Source of the DNA: an uncultured Methylococcaceae bacterium
GTDB lineage: Bacteria; Pseudomonadota; Gammaproteobacteria; Methylococcales; Methylomonadaceae
Assembly: GCA_903928685.1 (NCBI GenBank)
Contig: CAIYRS010000043.1
Coordinates: forward strand, 90,384-154,383
Length of the DNA stretch: 64,000 nucleotides
Direction: 5' to 3'
The notes beneath the pieces are model-generated. The model had not been told where the DNA came from and searched no databases. It saw only the letters and a list, made by a program, of their open reading frames with translations. This document shows positions 27,533 through 37,447 of the stretch, one piece after another. A program made the position numbers and the translations under genes. Positions within the stretch are counted from its first letter, which is position 1; each line of letters opens with the position of its first letter.

Positions 27533-29081
27533 ATGCAAACAGCCGCTTAAATACATCCCGATTTTCTGGTTGGGCGAATGCCAAAAACACAGCATGAAAA
27601 TCATCCCTCGCCTTGGCTTTTTCATTACCTAAATACTGGATTAAAACGCCCATAGCCAAAAACGTGTTGATGGCTATCGCTGCCTGCAACATTTCTTCAC
27701 CGAATTGCTTTAAATGATCTTCTTGCACTTGGTAATCCTGAAAATTGCCCAAAACTTCCTGCACGCTTTTTAAATAGCCAAGCAACTGTTTAAGCTCAGC
27801 TTTAGGATAAATGCTGGCAAAAAACTCCATTAAGTAGCGCAGTTTTTTGCAGGTTTTACGCAAATCGTGCAACGCTTCCGGCGGCGATTGCCCGTTAATG
27901 GCGAGACCTTGCGACAACACCCGCTTATAGACTTTCCAAATACACTTATCAGCTAAGGATTTGACTGTTATGCGGTCATCTAAAGCGTCCAAATAATCGC
28001 TTGCATCTTCCTGTAAAAATTGCTCCCAAGCCTGTAAACCATCCAGATAATTCGCAGACTGTAAATGATTTGCCAAAACACTTTGCGCCGCTTGCTGCTT
28101 ACTCACCAAAAAATCATACAAAGGGTTTAAATCATCCCGAATCGTAATAGGCAGGCTGTTTTTATAGGACGCAAAATTCAGCAAATAAACATCAAAATCT
28201 CTGGTTACGCTGGTAACTTGCCCAAGCCAGGCAAAAAATTCACTAAACCGGGTATTGGTTTCAGCGGGCAAAACCCCTTTAAGTTGACTCAGCCCTGATC
28301 GGGTTTTACGCACAGCCACCCGGAAATCGTGCAGAAATTCGCTGTCTGTTGCCGCGACCACGCCTTGCTCATTGCACTTAATCGTCGCCAACAAATGGCT
28401 ATAAATCGATTTGATGGCAACATCAGCAGGCATCTCCGGCAGTAATGTTACCGCCAATTTTATTGGGTAATCGTTAGCCTGGCGGCCTTGTTGCGCCAAA
28501 ACTTCCAGAAAAACCGATGCGTCTGTAGCGCGTAAAAGCAGTTGCGAGGTAAGTAACTCGCCTACGCTGGCAAAAATTTTATCGTAGCCTTTGATAGGCT
28601 GTAAAAATACCCGCCCATTAACGCTATCCGCATACTCTTCAATAACAATCCGCAATACCGTTTTCTCATCTTTATTAACGACATTAAGCTGAAAAATCTG
28701 GCAATTAACCGTCAACAAAGGTAATAAAGCCCGCATTTCTAATATCGGCGCTAACAAAGTACGCGCTTTTTGCTGGGGAAACTGCTCCCAAAATACGGGC
28801 ATGGTATCGACGTTAACGGCGGCTAAGCGCTTGTTTTTGGCAAAATCGGTTAGCAAACAAAGCCTGTTGGCTTTTGATGTGATGTATTCACAAAGAAGAT
28901 TTTGTGAATACAATCGCCAATCAAAGCTATCATAGAAGGTTTTTGATGCCTGCTCCCTAGCCACCAAACAGCTATCAACGTGCAGGCTTAGTTGGGTAAC
29001 AAATTTCTCGGCAGGTAACTGCGCTGGCAGTACAAACTGGCAGGGTAAATTAATTGTCGCGGTGTTTTTGGACATTGGCAT
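27522..29081 (-). CDS. CHAD domain protein with N-terminal CYTH-like region
   Basis: 519 aa. The C-terminal half (from about residue 225) is a CHAD domain, an alpha-helical domain with conserved histidines that binds polyphosphate: FLHDFRVAVRKTRSGLSQL and ALHDLRKTCKKLRYLMEFFAS mark the two repeats. The first about 200 residues have the position and strand pattern of a CYTH/triphosphate-tunnel domain, but the ExExK signature at the start is not kept, so catalytic activity is doubtful. It is divergent from a SixA-like phosphatase and close to the pst operon, consistent with a link to phosphate or polyphosphate; that link is inferred. Confidence 0.8.
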   Translation of the reverse strand: MPMSKNTATINLPCQFVLPAQLPAEKFVTQLSLHVDSCLVAREQASKTFYDSFDWRLYSQNLLCEYITSKANRLCLLTDFAKNKRLAAVNVDTMPVFWEQFPQQKARTLLAPILEMRALLPLLTVNCQIFQLNVVNKDEKTVLRIVIEEYADSVNGRVFLQPIKGYDKIFASVGELLTSQLLLRATDASVFLEVLAQQGRQANDYPIKLAVTLLPEMPADVAIKSIYSHLLATIKCNEQGVVAATDSEFLHDFRVAVRKTRSGLSQLKGVLPAETNTRFSEFFAWLGQVTSVTRDFDVYLLNFASYKNSLPITIRDDLNPLYDFLVSKQQAAQSVLANHLQSANYLDGLQAWEQFLQEDASDYLDALDDRITVKSLADKCIWKVYKRVLSQGLAINGQSPPEALHDLRKTCKKLRYLMEFFASIYPKAELKQLLGYLKSVQEVLGNFQDYQVQEDHLKQFGEEMLQAAIAINTFLAMGVLIQYLGNEKAKARDDFHAVFLAFAQPENRDVFKRLFASKP

Positions 29082-29180
29082 CGGTACATTTTCTGTAAAT
29101 CACTACACTGGGTTAGTATGCGGCATTATGAGAATAAATGACCTTAAAATTAGCCTATTCGCTTTCATAGCCGCAAAAAT

Positions 29181-29678
29181 ATGATGAATCCCCAAGAGTT
29201 ATGGTTACTAAGACATGCCCAAGCCAGTCAAGATAACCACCATGATGATTTTAACCGCGCACTCACACCCGAAGGCGTTGATGAAGCCCACCGCATGGGG
29301 CAATGGCTACGGCAACAGCAATTGTTTCCTGATATTATACTAAGCTCACCAGCGAAGCGGGCCATATCGACTACCTTGCTGGTGGTTGACGAACTAAACA
29401 TGGCAGCCGAATTTGTCCAGCAAGCGCCGGAACTCTATTTTCAAGGCGCTAAAGCCATCAAAACGCTTGTGAAAAGCTATTTACCTAGCCAACAACGTAT
29501 TTTGGTAGTGGCGCACAATCCTGATTTGGAAAAGCTGTTGTTTCATCTTTGTGGACAATCACTAACTCTGCCAACCGCTACTTTGGCTAGGTTTTCCTTA
29601 GATTTACAGCAAGCAAATTTGGATCTGGCAACGGCAAAATTACTGTCAATCACCTCGCCGTCAATGTTGCCAAAATAA
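29181..29678 (+). CDS. sixA: SixA-like phosphohistidine phosphatase
   Basis: A 165 aa histidine-phosphatase-family protein. The catalytic LLRHAQASQ (RHG-type motif) is near the N-terminus, followed by ILSSPAKRAISTT and the second catalytic His in LVVAHNPDLEKLL. Size and order match SixA, which dephosphorylates phosphohistidine on histidine-containing phosphotransfer domains. It is transcribed away from the CHAD gene; the pstS gene follows 127 bases later. Confidence 0.85.
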   Translation: MMNPQELWLLRHAQASQDNHHDDFNRALTPEGVDEAHRMGQWLRQQQLFPDIILSSPAKRAISTTLLVVDELNMAAEFVQQAPELYFQGAKAIKTLVKSYLPSQQRILVVAHNPDLEKLLFHLCGQSLTLPTATLARFSLDLQQANLDLATAKLLSITSPSMLPK

Positions 29679-29734
29679 ACCCAATAACGAACGGATTTAC
29701 TTGTTTTATAATTAAAAACTACAAAAAAGCCTGC

Positions 29735-29765
29735 TCGTAATAAGCTTGTCATATAAAATTAATAT
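29735..29765 (+). promoter_or_regulatory. Possible Pho box and promoter of pstS
   Basis: TCGTAAT-AAGC-TTGTCAT (29735-29752) has the 7-4-7 layout of a PhoB site (consensus half CTGTCAT); the second half matches at six of seven bases, the first at four. A TAATAT hexamer at 29760-29765 could be the -10. The location ahead of the phosphate operon makes it plausible, but the match is modest. Confidence 0.35.
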
Positions 29766-29805
29766 TCTTCTCTTTGTCCAAAAAACTTCTCTCTGAGGGT
29801 TAATA

Positions 29806-30789
29806 ATGAAATTATCTTTTAAAATCAAGTTACTGTGTTTAGCCCTAGGTGTCGCTTCCGGCGCACTAACTAGCATTGATAGCTACGCCGTGCAAAAAGT
29901 TGATGCTGGTATCCCTGAATACCAAAAAGCCAGCGGCATTTCCGGCAACCTATCCAGTGTCGGCTCTGATACCCTCGCCAACCAAATGACTTTATGGGCT
30001 GAAGCGTTCAACCGCCTATACCCCAACGTCAATATCCAAATCCAAGCAGCAGGCTCTTCCACTGCGCCACCAGCCTTGACTGAAGGCACATCAAACTTCG
30101 GGCCTATGAGCCGTGAAATGAAAGATGACGAATTGGAAGCGTTTGAAAAAAAATACGGCTATAAACCGACTGCAATTCCGGTTGCTGTTGACGCCTTGGC
30201 GGTTTTTGTCAACAAAGACAACCCAATTAAAGGTTTGTCCATGGCACAAGTGGATGCCATTTTTTCATCAACACGCAAATGCGGTTACGAAAAAGACATC
30301 GTCAATTGGGGTGATGCTGGCGTAGATGCTTGGAAAACCAAAAGCATCCAATTGTACGGACGCAATTCGGTATCCGGCACTTATGGCTACTTTAAAGAAC
30401 ACGGCTTATGCAAAGGTGACTTTAAAAATAACGTCAACGAACAACCAGGTTCTGCATCGGTTGTGCAATCGGTGACCACTTCTGTTAACGGCGTAGGCTA
30501 TGCAGGTCTTGGCTATGTGACTTCTGGCATTAAAGCCGTGCCTTTAGCCAAGAAAAACACCACTGACTATGTTAAAGCCACACCAGAAAATGCTTTAGCT
30601 GGCAAATATCCGTTAGCCCGGTTTTTATTCGTCTATGTGAATAAAAAACCCAACCAACCATTGCCACCTTTAGAGCATGAATTTATTAAAATGGTGCTTT
30701 CCAAAACAGGCCAAGAAGTTGTCATTAAAGACGGCTACATCCCATTACCTGCAAAAATTGTAAAAAAAGCACTAGCAACTATCGAATAA
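29806..30789 (+). CDS. pstS: Phosphate ABC transporter substrate-binding protein
   Basis: A 327 aa periplasmic phosphate-binding protein with a signal peptide (about residues 1-28). Phosphate-contact segments are visible: [33 protein letters not shown] and [12 protein letters not shown]. It is the first gene of pstS-pstC-pstA-pstB-phoU. A terminator-like hairpin follows it, which would let the binding protein be made in excess over the membrane parts. Confidence 0.94.
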   Translation: MKLSFKIKLLCLALGVASGALTSIDSYAVQKVDAGIPEYQKASGISGNLSSVGSDTLANQMTLWAEAFNRLYPNVNIQIQAAGSSTAPPALTEGTSNFGPMSREMKDDELEAFEKKYGYKPTAIPVAVDALAVFVNKDNPIKGLSMAQVDAIFSSTRKCGYEKDIVNWGDAGVDAWKTKSIQLYGRNSVSGTYGYFKEHGLCKGDFKNNVNEQPGSASVVQSVTTSVNGVGYAGLGYVTSGIKAVPLAKKNTTDYVKATPENALAGKYPLARFLFVYVNKKPNQPLPPLEHEFIKMVLSKTGQEVVIKDGYIPLPAKIVKKALATIE

Positions 30790-30861
30790 GGCTAATTTCA
30801 ACCGCTTGAGTCGCCGCAATCAGGCGATAAACAAGCAGTTTTACCTTGATTCATATAACCG

Positions 30862-30902
30862 AAAGCGGCTGACATATGTACCTTCAAATCAGCCGCTTTT
30901 TT
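30862..30902 (+). terminator. Attenuating terminator between pstS and pstC
   Basis: Arms AAAGCGGCTGA (30862-30872) and TCAGCCGCTTT (30889-30899) followed by a run of six T (30897-30902) form a classical intrinsic terminator 72 bases past the pstS stop. Partial read-through would give more PstS than permease. Confidence 0.85.
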
Positions 30903-30948
30903 GTATGTTTTTTCGCCACATCCATTATCATCACTTTTTAGTATCGTT

Positions 30949-33225
30949 ATGCCTGATCTTGACAAACCTTATAACCAAACTTCTGATACGGCTAAACCGC
31001 TAACTCAAGATTTTCAAAAACGACGGCTAATAAAAGATATTGTGGCCCGTTATGGCGTCATTATCGGCGGCCTGAGCGTCATCGTTGCTGTAGTCATGAT
31101 CTTCTTTTACCTCTTGTATGTGGTATTTCCATTATTTTTGTCAGCAACAGCGGAATCCGTCAGCCAATATCCACTTCCTGAAAAAAGCCAAGGCAATACC
31201 GTACTTTTACAGATGGAAGAACAAAACGAATTGGCAGTACGCTTTACTGATAAAGGTGAAGCGGTGTTTTTTCAAACCGCCACTGGCAACGTGGTATTAA
31301 AACAAGCCATCAATATTCCTGAAGGCAGCCACATCACTAGCTTTGCGGAAGGCAGCCCCGTCAGTGAAGGCACTATCGTTTATGGCTTCTCAAATGGTCA
31401 AGCCATTATTGCCAAGCCAAAATATACCGTTTCTTACCCTAACAACATCCGCATCATTACCCCCACACTAAATTACCCACTTGGTGAAGAGCCTTTGGCG
31501 ATAAATGATGCAGGCATCGCGTTGGATAAAATCGCTTTTGCCATCGCCGATAACGCCACTACCGTTGTTACCCAATCTGCCAACAAAATTACCTTAACCA
31601 GCTTTGAGAAAGAGCAATCGTTATTCGCCGATGAAGCCAGCTTACAACGTACCGACGGTGAAATCCCCCTGCCTAGCGAAGGCGTTGAGCGTATCCTGAT
31701 TGATAAAGAAGGCCGCAATCTCTATTTAGCCAGCAAAAACGGCAGGCTCGCCTTTTATGACATCAGTGAAAAAGCCAGTCCGTCGTTAAAACAAGCGCAA
31801 CAAGCGGTAGCCTCAGACCAAAAAATCACCAGCGTTGATTTCCTTAATGGCGACCTTTCCTTAATGATTGGCGACTCCAGCGGTGCAGTGTCGCAATGGA
31901 CGATGGTCAGAGATAGCAATAACCATCCGCAATTACAAAAAATCCGTGCCTTTAAAGTCTCTGACAGCGCCATTGTTAGCCTAAAAGGCGAACAACGCCG
32001 CAAAGGCTTTCTTACTGTTGACGCTAGTGGCAACATCGGCATTTATCACTCCACGGCTGAAAAAGAGCTGGTAAAAACCCATGTGAGCGATTCTTTAAGC
32101 TTTGCCGCGTTATCACCTAGAGCGAATGCGCTGTTATTGCAATCTGCCGACAACAAGCTGCATTTCTGGAAAATCGACAATGAACACCCAGAAGTGTCGC
32201 TGAAATCCTTATGGCAACAAGTTTGGTACGAAAGCTATCCAAAACCGGATTACATCTGGCAATCTTCCGCCGCAAACAATGACTTCGAGCCTAAATACAG
32301 TTTAACCCCGTTAGTATTCGGCACATTGAAAGCCGCTTTCTACGCCATGTTGGTGGCGATACCGCTGTCGTTGATGGGCGCCATTTACACCGCCTATTTC
32401 ATGTCACCCAACATCCGCCAATACGTCAAACCGACTATTGAAATTATGGGGGCATTACCAACCGTTATTTTGGGCTTCTTAGCGGGCTTATGGTTAGCGC
32501 CGTTTATGGAAGCCAATCTCGCGGGCGTTTTTTGCTTTCTGTTGTTCAGCCCGATGATCGTGATGCTATTTGCTTTTAGCTGGCAGTTTATGCCCAAGGA
32601 TTTGCTCAATAAAATCCCCGACGGCATGGATGCCATGTTGCTTATCCCAGTGATCCTGCTTGGCGGCTGGTTTACCTTTACTATCAGCACACCAATAGAA
32701 GCGGTGTTATTTAATGGTAGCTTACGGGAATGGTTTAAAAATGATCTAGGCATCGGTTATGACCAACGTAATGCCTTGGTTGTCGGTGTAGCAATGGGTT
32801 TTGCCGTTATCCCCAGCATTTTCTCAATTGCTGAAGATGCCATTTTCAGTGTTCCCAAGCATCTTACCGTAGGCTCTTTGGCTTTAGGCGCCACGCCGTG
32901 GCAAACCATGATAAACGTGGTATTGCTGACCGCCAGCCCCGGTATTTTCTCTGCCATTATGATTGGTTTTGGACGTGCCGTTGGTGAAACCATGATCGTA
33001 TTAATGGCAACAGGCAACACCCCGGTAATGGACATCAGCGTATTCCAAGGTATGCGTACCTTGGCTGCTAACATTGCCGTGGAAATGCCAGAATCGGAAG
33101 TGGACAGCACCCATTACCGCGTATTGTTCTTAGCGGCTTTAGTTTTATTTACCTTTACTTTCATTTTCAATACCTTGGCGGAAGTTATCCGTCAACGTCT
33201 ACGCGATAAATACAGCTCGTTATGA
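30949..33225 (+). CDS. pstC: Phosphate ABC transporter permease PstC (large form)
   Basis: A 758 aa inner-membrane permease of the phosphate transporter. After a first membrane segment (about residues 38-60 of the chosen start), a periplasmic region of roughly 370 residues follows with repeated beta-type segments (FYDISEKASPS, SVDFLNGDLSLMIGDSSG, LLQSADNKLHFWKI) that look like a WD/beta-propeller fold. The permease domain then begins near LTPLVFGTLKAAFYAMLVA, with the EAA-type loop LGATPWQTMINVVLLTASPG. Ordinary PstC is about 300 aa; this large form is known in Pseudomonas and relatives. I chose ATG 30949, as upstream codons lie in the terminator. It overlaps pstA (ATGA). Confidence 0.9.
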   Translation: MPDLDKPYNQTSDTAKPLTQDFQKRRLIKDIVARYGVIIGGLSVIVAVVMIFFYLLYVVFPLFLSATAESVSQYPLPEKSQGNTVLLQMEEQNELAVRFTDKGEAVFFQTATGNVVLKQAINIPEGSHITSFAEGSPVSEGTIVYGFSNGQAIIAKPKYTVSYPNNIRIITPTLNYPLGEEPLAINDAGIALDKIAFAIADNATTVVTQSANKITLTSFEKEQSLFADEASLQRTDGEIPLPSEGVERILIDKEGRNLYLASKNGRLAFYDISEKASPSLKQAQQAVASDQKITSVDFLNGDLSLMIGDSSGAVSQWTMVRDSNNHPQLQKIRAFKVSDSAIVSLKGEQRRKGFLTVDASGNIGIYHSTAEKELVKTHVSDSLSFAALSPRANALLLQSADNKLHFWKIDNEHPEVSLKSLWQQVWYESYPKPDYIWQSSAANNDFEPKYSLTPLVFGTLKAAFYAMLVAIPLSLMGAIYTAYFMSPNIRQYVKPTIEIMGALPTVILGFLAGLWLAPFMEANLAGVFCFLLFSPMIVMLFAFSWQFMPKDLLNKIPDGMDAMLLIPVILLGGWFTFTISTPIEAVLFNGSLREWFKNDLGIGYDQRNALVVGVAMGFAVIPSIFSIAEDAIFSVPKHLTVGSLALGATPWQTMINVVLLTASPGIFSAIMIGFGRAVGETMIVLMATGNTPVMDISVFQGMRTLAANIAVEMPESEVDSTHYRVLFLAALVLFTFTFIFNTLAEVIRQRLRDKYSSL

Positions 33226-34877
33226 TTAAATTATGGTTTAAAAGTGGTGTCCCCTGGGTTTGGCTAAACGCTGCGGCGGTCAGCACCTGTTTAATTATGG
33301 TAATCGCCGTACTTGGCCTGATTACCGTCCGTGGTGTCGGGCATTTTTGGCCTTCTAAAATCATCCAATTCAGCTATCAAGAAGTCGGTAGTGAGCCGCA
33401 AACCATTATTGGTGAAATGGTCGACAGCAGCGTAACGCCTGCGGCAATGGCAAAATCTGCTGGCTACACATTAGCTGATAACGAAGATACGCTAGTACAA
33501 CATCTGATTAAAACCGGAAACCGCGATATTACCGGCACCGATTTTCGTTGGATACAAGACCGCAACATCAAAAATCAAACCGAACCGACCGATTTGTTGA
33601 CTATAGAGCGTCGCGAATGGGGTAATTTCTATGGGCAATTCCTTGCCGTTAAAGAAAATGGCAAGGTCGTTGGCTCTGGCACATCCGCGTGGCCTATTGC
33701 AGAAAAAAAACTGGCTGAAAATCTGGTTATTTTTGAGCAAATAGAAAAAATCGAAAAGAAAGATATAGGCAAGGTCAACTACGGATTAGAGCGGCTACGC
33801 TTAAAACAAAAAGCTTTAGAATTGGAAAAACAGTGGAATAGCGCGACTGAAAAACAATTTGCCGCTGAAAAAGTTGAGCTGGAAAACCAATATAAGCAAT
33901 TTCAAACTACGTTGGCTGACCTGTATCAGCAAATCCGGCGCGATAGCATTGTTGCCAAAGCCGATAACGGGCAGGAAGTTGAAATTCCTATGGCAAAAAT
34001 CGTCATGATGTTTCAGCCAAACGATATGGGTTGGTTTGCAAAAGTCGGGCATTACTTTGCGAAAGTTTACGAATTTTTAACCGATGAACCGCGTGAAGCC
34101 AATACCGAAGGCGGCATTTTCCCTGCCATTTTCGGTACGATTTTGATGGTGATGATGATGTCGATCATTGTTACCCCGTTCGGTGTGATTGCAGCGGTTT
34201 ACCTGCGCGAATACGCTAAACAAGGTTTCATCACCCGCTTAATCAGAATTGCCGTCAATAACTTGGCGGGTGTACCGTCTATTGTTTATGGTGTGTTCGG
34301 CCTTGGGTTTTTTGTCTATATCTTGGGCGGCAATATCGATAAACTGTTCTTCCCAGAAGCCGCGCCAGCGCCTGTTTTTGGCACGCCAGGTTTATTGTGG
34401 GCATCTATCACTTTGGCCTTGTTAACGCTGCCAGTGGTGATTGTCTCTACCGAAGAAGGCTTGTCGCGTATTCCTAAATCTATCCGCGAAGGTAGCTTGG
34501 CTTTGGGCGCAACCAAATTTGAAACCTTATGGTTAACAGTTTTGCCAATGGCTAGCCCAGCCATGATGACGGGATTAATTCTTGCTGTCGCTAGGGCGGC
34601 GGGTGAAGTTGCCCCGTTGATGCTAGTCGGTGTGGTAAAAATGGCACCGACACTGCCGCTGGATGGCAATTTCCCATTTTTGCATTTGGACAGAAAGTTC
34701 ATGCACTTGGGTTTCCATATATACGATGTTGGCTTCCAAAGCCCTAACGTGGAAGCCGCAAGACCCTTAGTTTATGCAACATCCTTATTATTGGTGGTGG
34801 TGATTTTAGGGCTAAACTTAGCTGCTATCATTATCAGAAATCGCCTGAGAGAAAAATACCGAGCACTGGAAGGTTAA
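33222..34877 (+). CDS. pstA: Phosphate ABC transporter permease PstA (large form)
   Basis: A 551 aa partner permease of PstC. The first membrane segment (about residues 15-38) is followed by some 250 periplasmic residues that include a charged coiled coil ([16 protein letters not shown]...). The conserved permease core then starts near [18 protein letters not shown] and has [22 protein letters not shown] as its ATP-binding-subunit contact loop. Normal PstA is near 290 aa; both permeases here carry matched periplasmic insertions, as in Pseudomonas-type systems. It overlaps pstC by four bases, with pstB four bases after. Confidence 0.92.
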   Translation: MIKLWFKSGVPWVWLNAAAVSTCLIMVIAVLGLITVRGVGHFWPSKIIQFSYQEVGSEPQTIIGEMVDSSVTPAAMAKSAGYTLADNEDTLVQHLIKTGNRDITGTDFRWIQDRNIKNQTEPTDLLTIERREWGNFYGQFLAVKENGKVVGSGTSAWPIAEKKLAENLVIFEQIEKIEKKDIGKVNYGLERLRLKQKALELEKQWNSATEKQFAAEKVELENQYKQFQTTLADLYQQIRRDSIVAKADNGQEVEIPMAKIVMMFQPNDMGWFAKVGHYFAKVYEFLTDEPREANTEGGIFPAIFGTILMVMMMSIIVTPFGVIAAVYLREYAKQGFITRLIRIAVNNLAGVPSIVYGVFGLGFFVYILGGNIDKLFFPEAAPAPVFGTPGLLWASITLALLTLPVVIVSTEEGLSRIPKSIREGSLALGATKFETLWLTVLPMASPAMMTGLILAVARAAGEVAPLMLVGVVKMAPTLPLDGNFPFLHLDRKFMHLGFHIYDVGFQSPNVEAARPLVYATSLLLVVVILGLNLAAIIIRNRLREKYRALEG

Positions 34878-34881
34878 CCAA

Positions 34882-35715
34882 ATGACTGCACAAGAAGTAC
34901 GCACACACGCCATTGATATGAACGCTGTTTTACTCAATCGTGCCAACCAAAATGAAACCAATGAAATCAGCATAAAAGTAGAGAACCTCAATCTCTACTA
35001 CGGGCAAAAACAAGCCTTGCATGGGGTGAGTATGGACATCCCCAAAAAGAAAGTGACTGCTTACATTGGCCCTAGTGGTTGTGGTAAATCAACCTTGCTC
35101 CGTTGCATTAACCGCATGAATGATTTGGTGGATAACGTCACCATTGACGGCAAAATATTGCTGGAGAATGAAAACATTTATGCCCAAGGCGTCAATGTTG
35201 CCGCCTTGCGTAGACGGGTAGGCATGGTTTTCCAAAAACCCAACCCATTCCCTAAATCCATTTTTGAAAATGTCGCTTATGGCTTGCGTATTCAAGGCAT
35301 CAACGACAAATACATTTTGCAAGAAACCGTAGAAAACGCTCTGCGCGGCGCGGCGCTTTGGGATGAGATGAAAGACCGCTTGAATGACAATGCCTTGGGC
35401 ATGTCTGGTGGTCAGCAACAACGGTTAGTGATTGCCCGCGCCATTGCCATTGAGCCAGAAGTATTGCTGCTTGATGAGCCCGCATCGGCTTTGGATCCTA
35501 TTTCTACCTTAAAAATTGAAGAACTCATCAACGAATTAAAAGAGAAATACACCATTGTTATCGTTACCCACAATATGCAACAGGCCGCGCGCGTTTCCGA
35601 TTACACGGCATTTATGTATATGGGCGAGCTGATCGAAATGGGTACAACCAGTGAATTGTTCACCAACCCCAAAAAGAAACAAACTGAAGATTATATAACT
35701 GGTCGCTACGGCTAA
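34882..35715 (+). CDS. pstB: Phosphate ABC transporter ATP-binding protein
   Basis: A 277 aa ATPase of the phosphate importer. Walker A is [19 protein letters not shown], the signature is [11 protein letters not shown], Walker B is [13 protein letters not shown], and the switch His is in VTHNMQQA. About 25 residues precede the ABC core. It lies between pstA and phoU with short gaps, all translated in one operon. Confidence 0.97.
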   Translation: MTAQEVRTHAIDMNAVLLNRANQNETNEISIKVENLNLYYGQKQALHGVSMDIPKKKVTAYIGPSGCGKSTLLRCINRMNDLVDNVTIDGKILLENENIYAQGVNVAALRRRVGMVFQKPNPFPKSIFENVAYGLRIQGINDKYILQETVENALRGAALWDEMKDRLNDNALGMSGGQQQRLVIARAIAIEPEVLLLDEPASALDPISTLKIEELINELKEKYTIVIVTHNMQQAARVSDYTAFMYMGELIEMGTTSELFTNPKKKQTEDYITGRYG

Positions 35716-35729
35716 TAGGGGAGCACATA

Positions 35730-36443
35730 ATGGACAACCATAAAATTGGTCATCACATATCTGAAAAATTCAATAAAGATTTAGAAGACATCCGCAACAA
35801 GGTCTTAACCATGGGCGGCTTGGTTGAACATCAAATTGAGCTAGCCGTTCAAGCATTTACCACAGGCGATTTGGAGCTTGCCGACCAAGTTATCAAGCAA
35901 GACAACCAAGTCGATGCTTTAGAAATGGCTATCGACCAAGAATGCTCGCAAATTATTGCCTTGCGGCAACCAACGGCATTCGATCTTAGAATGCTTATTT
36001 CGGTTATTAAAATTGTCCGCGAGATTGAACGCGCTGGCGACAAAGCTGAGCGGGTCGCTCAAATGGCGATTAAATTGGCAGGGACTGAACAACAATTACA
36101 TAGCCAATATGAATTGGAACACATGGCGGAAATCATTAAGGAAATGCTGCATTTGGCATTAGATGCTTTTGCCAGAGTGAGCATTGAAAACATTACCGAC
36201 ATTACCGGACGTGACGAAAACGTCAACCGCGAATATGAAAACATCATTAGACGCTTGATTACCCGGATGATGGAAGACCCAAGAAATATTACCCGTGCCT
36301 TAGATGTGATTTGGACAGCGCGGGCAATGGAGCGGATTGGCGATTACGCCTGCAATATTTGTGAACACTTGATTTATATGGTCAATGGCGAAGATGTACG
36401 GCACTTGACCCAAAAACAGCTTGAAGAAAAACTAAACCACTAA
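35730..36443 (+). CDS. phoU: Phosphate signalling protein PhoU
   Basis: A 237 aa all-helical protein made of two PhoU repeats with conserved metal-binding acidic motifs (EIERAGDKAERVAQMA in the first, AMERIGDYACNICEHL in the second). PhoU passes information from the Pst transporter to the PhoR kinase, shutting off the Pho regulon when phosphate is plentiful. It ends the pst operon 14 bases after pstB. Confidence 0.95.
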   Translation: MDNHKIGHHISEKFNKDLEDIRNKVLTMGGLVEHQIELAVQAFTTGDLELADQVIKQDNQVDALEMAIDQECSQIIALRQPTAFDLRMLISVIKIVREIERAGDKAERVAQMAIKLAGTEQQLHSQYELEHMAEIIKEMLHLALDAFARVSIENITDITGRDENVNREYENIIRRLITRMMEDPRNITRALDVIWTARAMERIGDYACNICEHLIYMVNGEDVRHLTQKQLEEKLNH

Positions 36444-36479
36444 AAACAAAAAAGCGGGGAACACATCCCCTCCCCGCTT
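36444..36479 (-). terminator. Terminator for bamD between convergent genes
   Basis: Arms AAGCGGGG (36452-36459) and CCCCGCTT (36472-36479). On the minus strand the stem is followed by an uninterrupted T-run and further T-rich sequence, so it best serves the minus-strand bamD transcript. It may also stop phoU read-through. Confidence 0.8.
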
Positions 36480-36491
36480 GCTGTTGTACCG

Positions 36492-37328
36492 CTATTCTTC
36501 CAAACCAATAAAATCCCAAACCCGATGGGAAATTGTCGACTTGTTATGCTCAGGCACTGGCGGCCCATCTGGATAATTCTGCTGGTAAACGCGCTTAGCA
36601 TCGTTTGCCAAGTCTTTCATACCCAACTCAGCGTAAGCATCCTGCATCACTAGCAAGGCGTAAGGCACTGCTGGTGTACGTTGGTATTTTTCCAAAACTT
36701 CCGAAGCTCTATTGGCTGCCGCAACATAAGCATTACGTTTCAAATAATACCTAGCCACATGCACTTCGTGCATTGCCAAATTATTCCGCAAGGCAATCAT
36801 CCGTAATCGGGCATCAGCAAGATAACGGCTACCTGGATAACGGCGGATTAGCTCAGAAAAGTTTTCATAAGCATCACCAGCACTGCCTGGATCGCGTTGA
36901 GAGACATCGGTGGGTAAATAACGGTCAATAAAACCAATATCACGATTGTAATTGACCAAGCCTTTTAGATAAAAAGCGTAATCGACATGCGGATTGCGGG
37001 GATTGATTTTGATAAAACGTTCAGCGGCGGCAATAGCGGAATCGGCATCACCATTTTTGTAATACGCATAAGCGATGTCCAATTGGGTTTGTGCAGCATA
37101 ATCGCCGAATGGATAACGCGACTCTAAGGCTTCGTAAATCTTAATCGCCTTTTCGTAACTCCCTGAGTCCACAGATTTTTTAGCTTCAGACCGGAATTTT
37201 TCTGCATTCCAACCCGCATATTCATCGGCTTTATCTTTATCATCTGAAGATAATCCTAAGGTTTCACACCCCTGAAGAACTAGCCCTAAAAAACAAATAA
37301 AAAGAATTTTTATTAAAATTAATCGCAT
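36492..37328 (-). CDS. bamD: Outer membrane assembly lipoprotein BamD
   Basis: A 278 aa lipoprotein component of the BAM complex, which inserts beta-barrel proteins in the outer membrane. The lipobox is LVLQGC after a short hydrophobic signal (MRLILIKILFICFLG). TPR repeats follow (YEKAIKIYEALESRYPFGDYA, QTQLDIAYAYYKNGDADSA, FSELIRRYPGSRYLADAR). The start at 37328 gives a proper lipoprotein signal; a longer frame to 37439 would place 37 charged residues before it and is unlikely. It is divergent from rluD, the common bamD-rluD pairing. Confidence 0.94.
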   Translation of the reverse strand: MRLILIKILFICFLGLVLQGCETLGLSSDDKDKADEYAGWNAEKFRSEAKKSVDSGSYEKAIKIYEALESRYPFGDYAAQTQLDIAYAYYKNGDADSAIAAAERFIKINPRNPHVDYAFYLKGLVNYNRDIGFIDRYLPTDVSQRDPGSAGDAYENFSELIRRYPGSRYLADARLRMIALRNNLAMHEVHVARYYLKRNAYVAAANRASEVLEKYQRTPAVPYALLVMQDAYAELGMKDLANDAKRVYQQNYPDGPPVPEHNKSTISHRVWDFIGLEE

Positions 37329-37447
37329 AGTTCGGACGACACGTTGTAATATTAGAGGTTTTCTTGCTGGATTAACTACGAAACAAGGGCGTTTTGTGGA
37401 CTTGCGAGTATAGCCTAACAACCAATTATTAAAAAGCACTTGTTATT

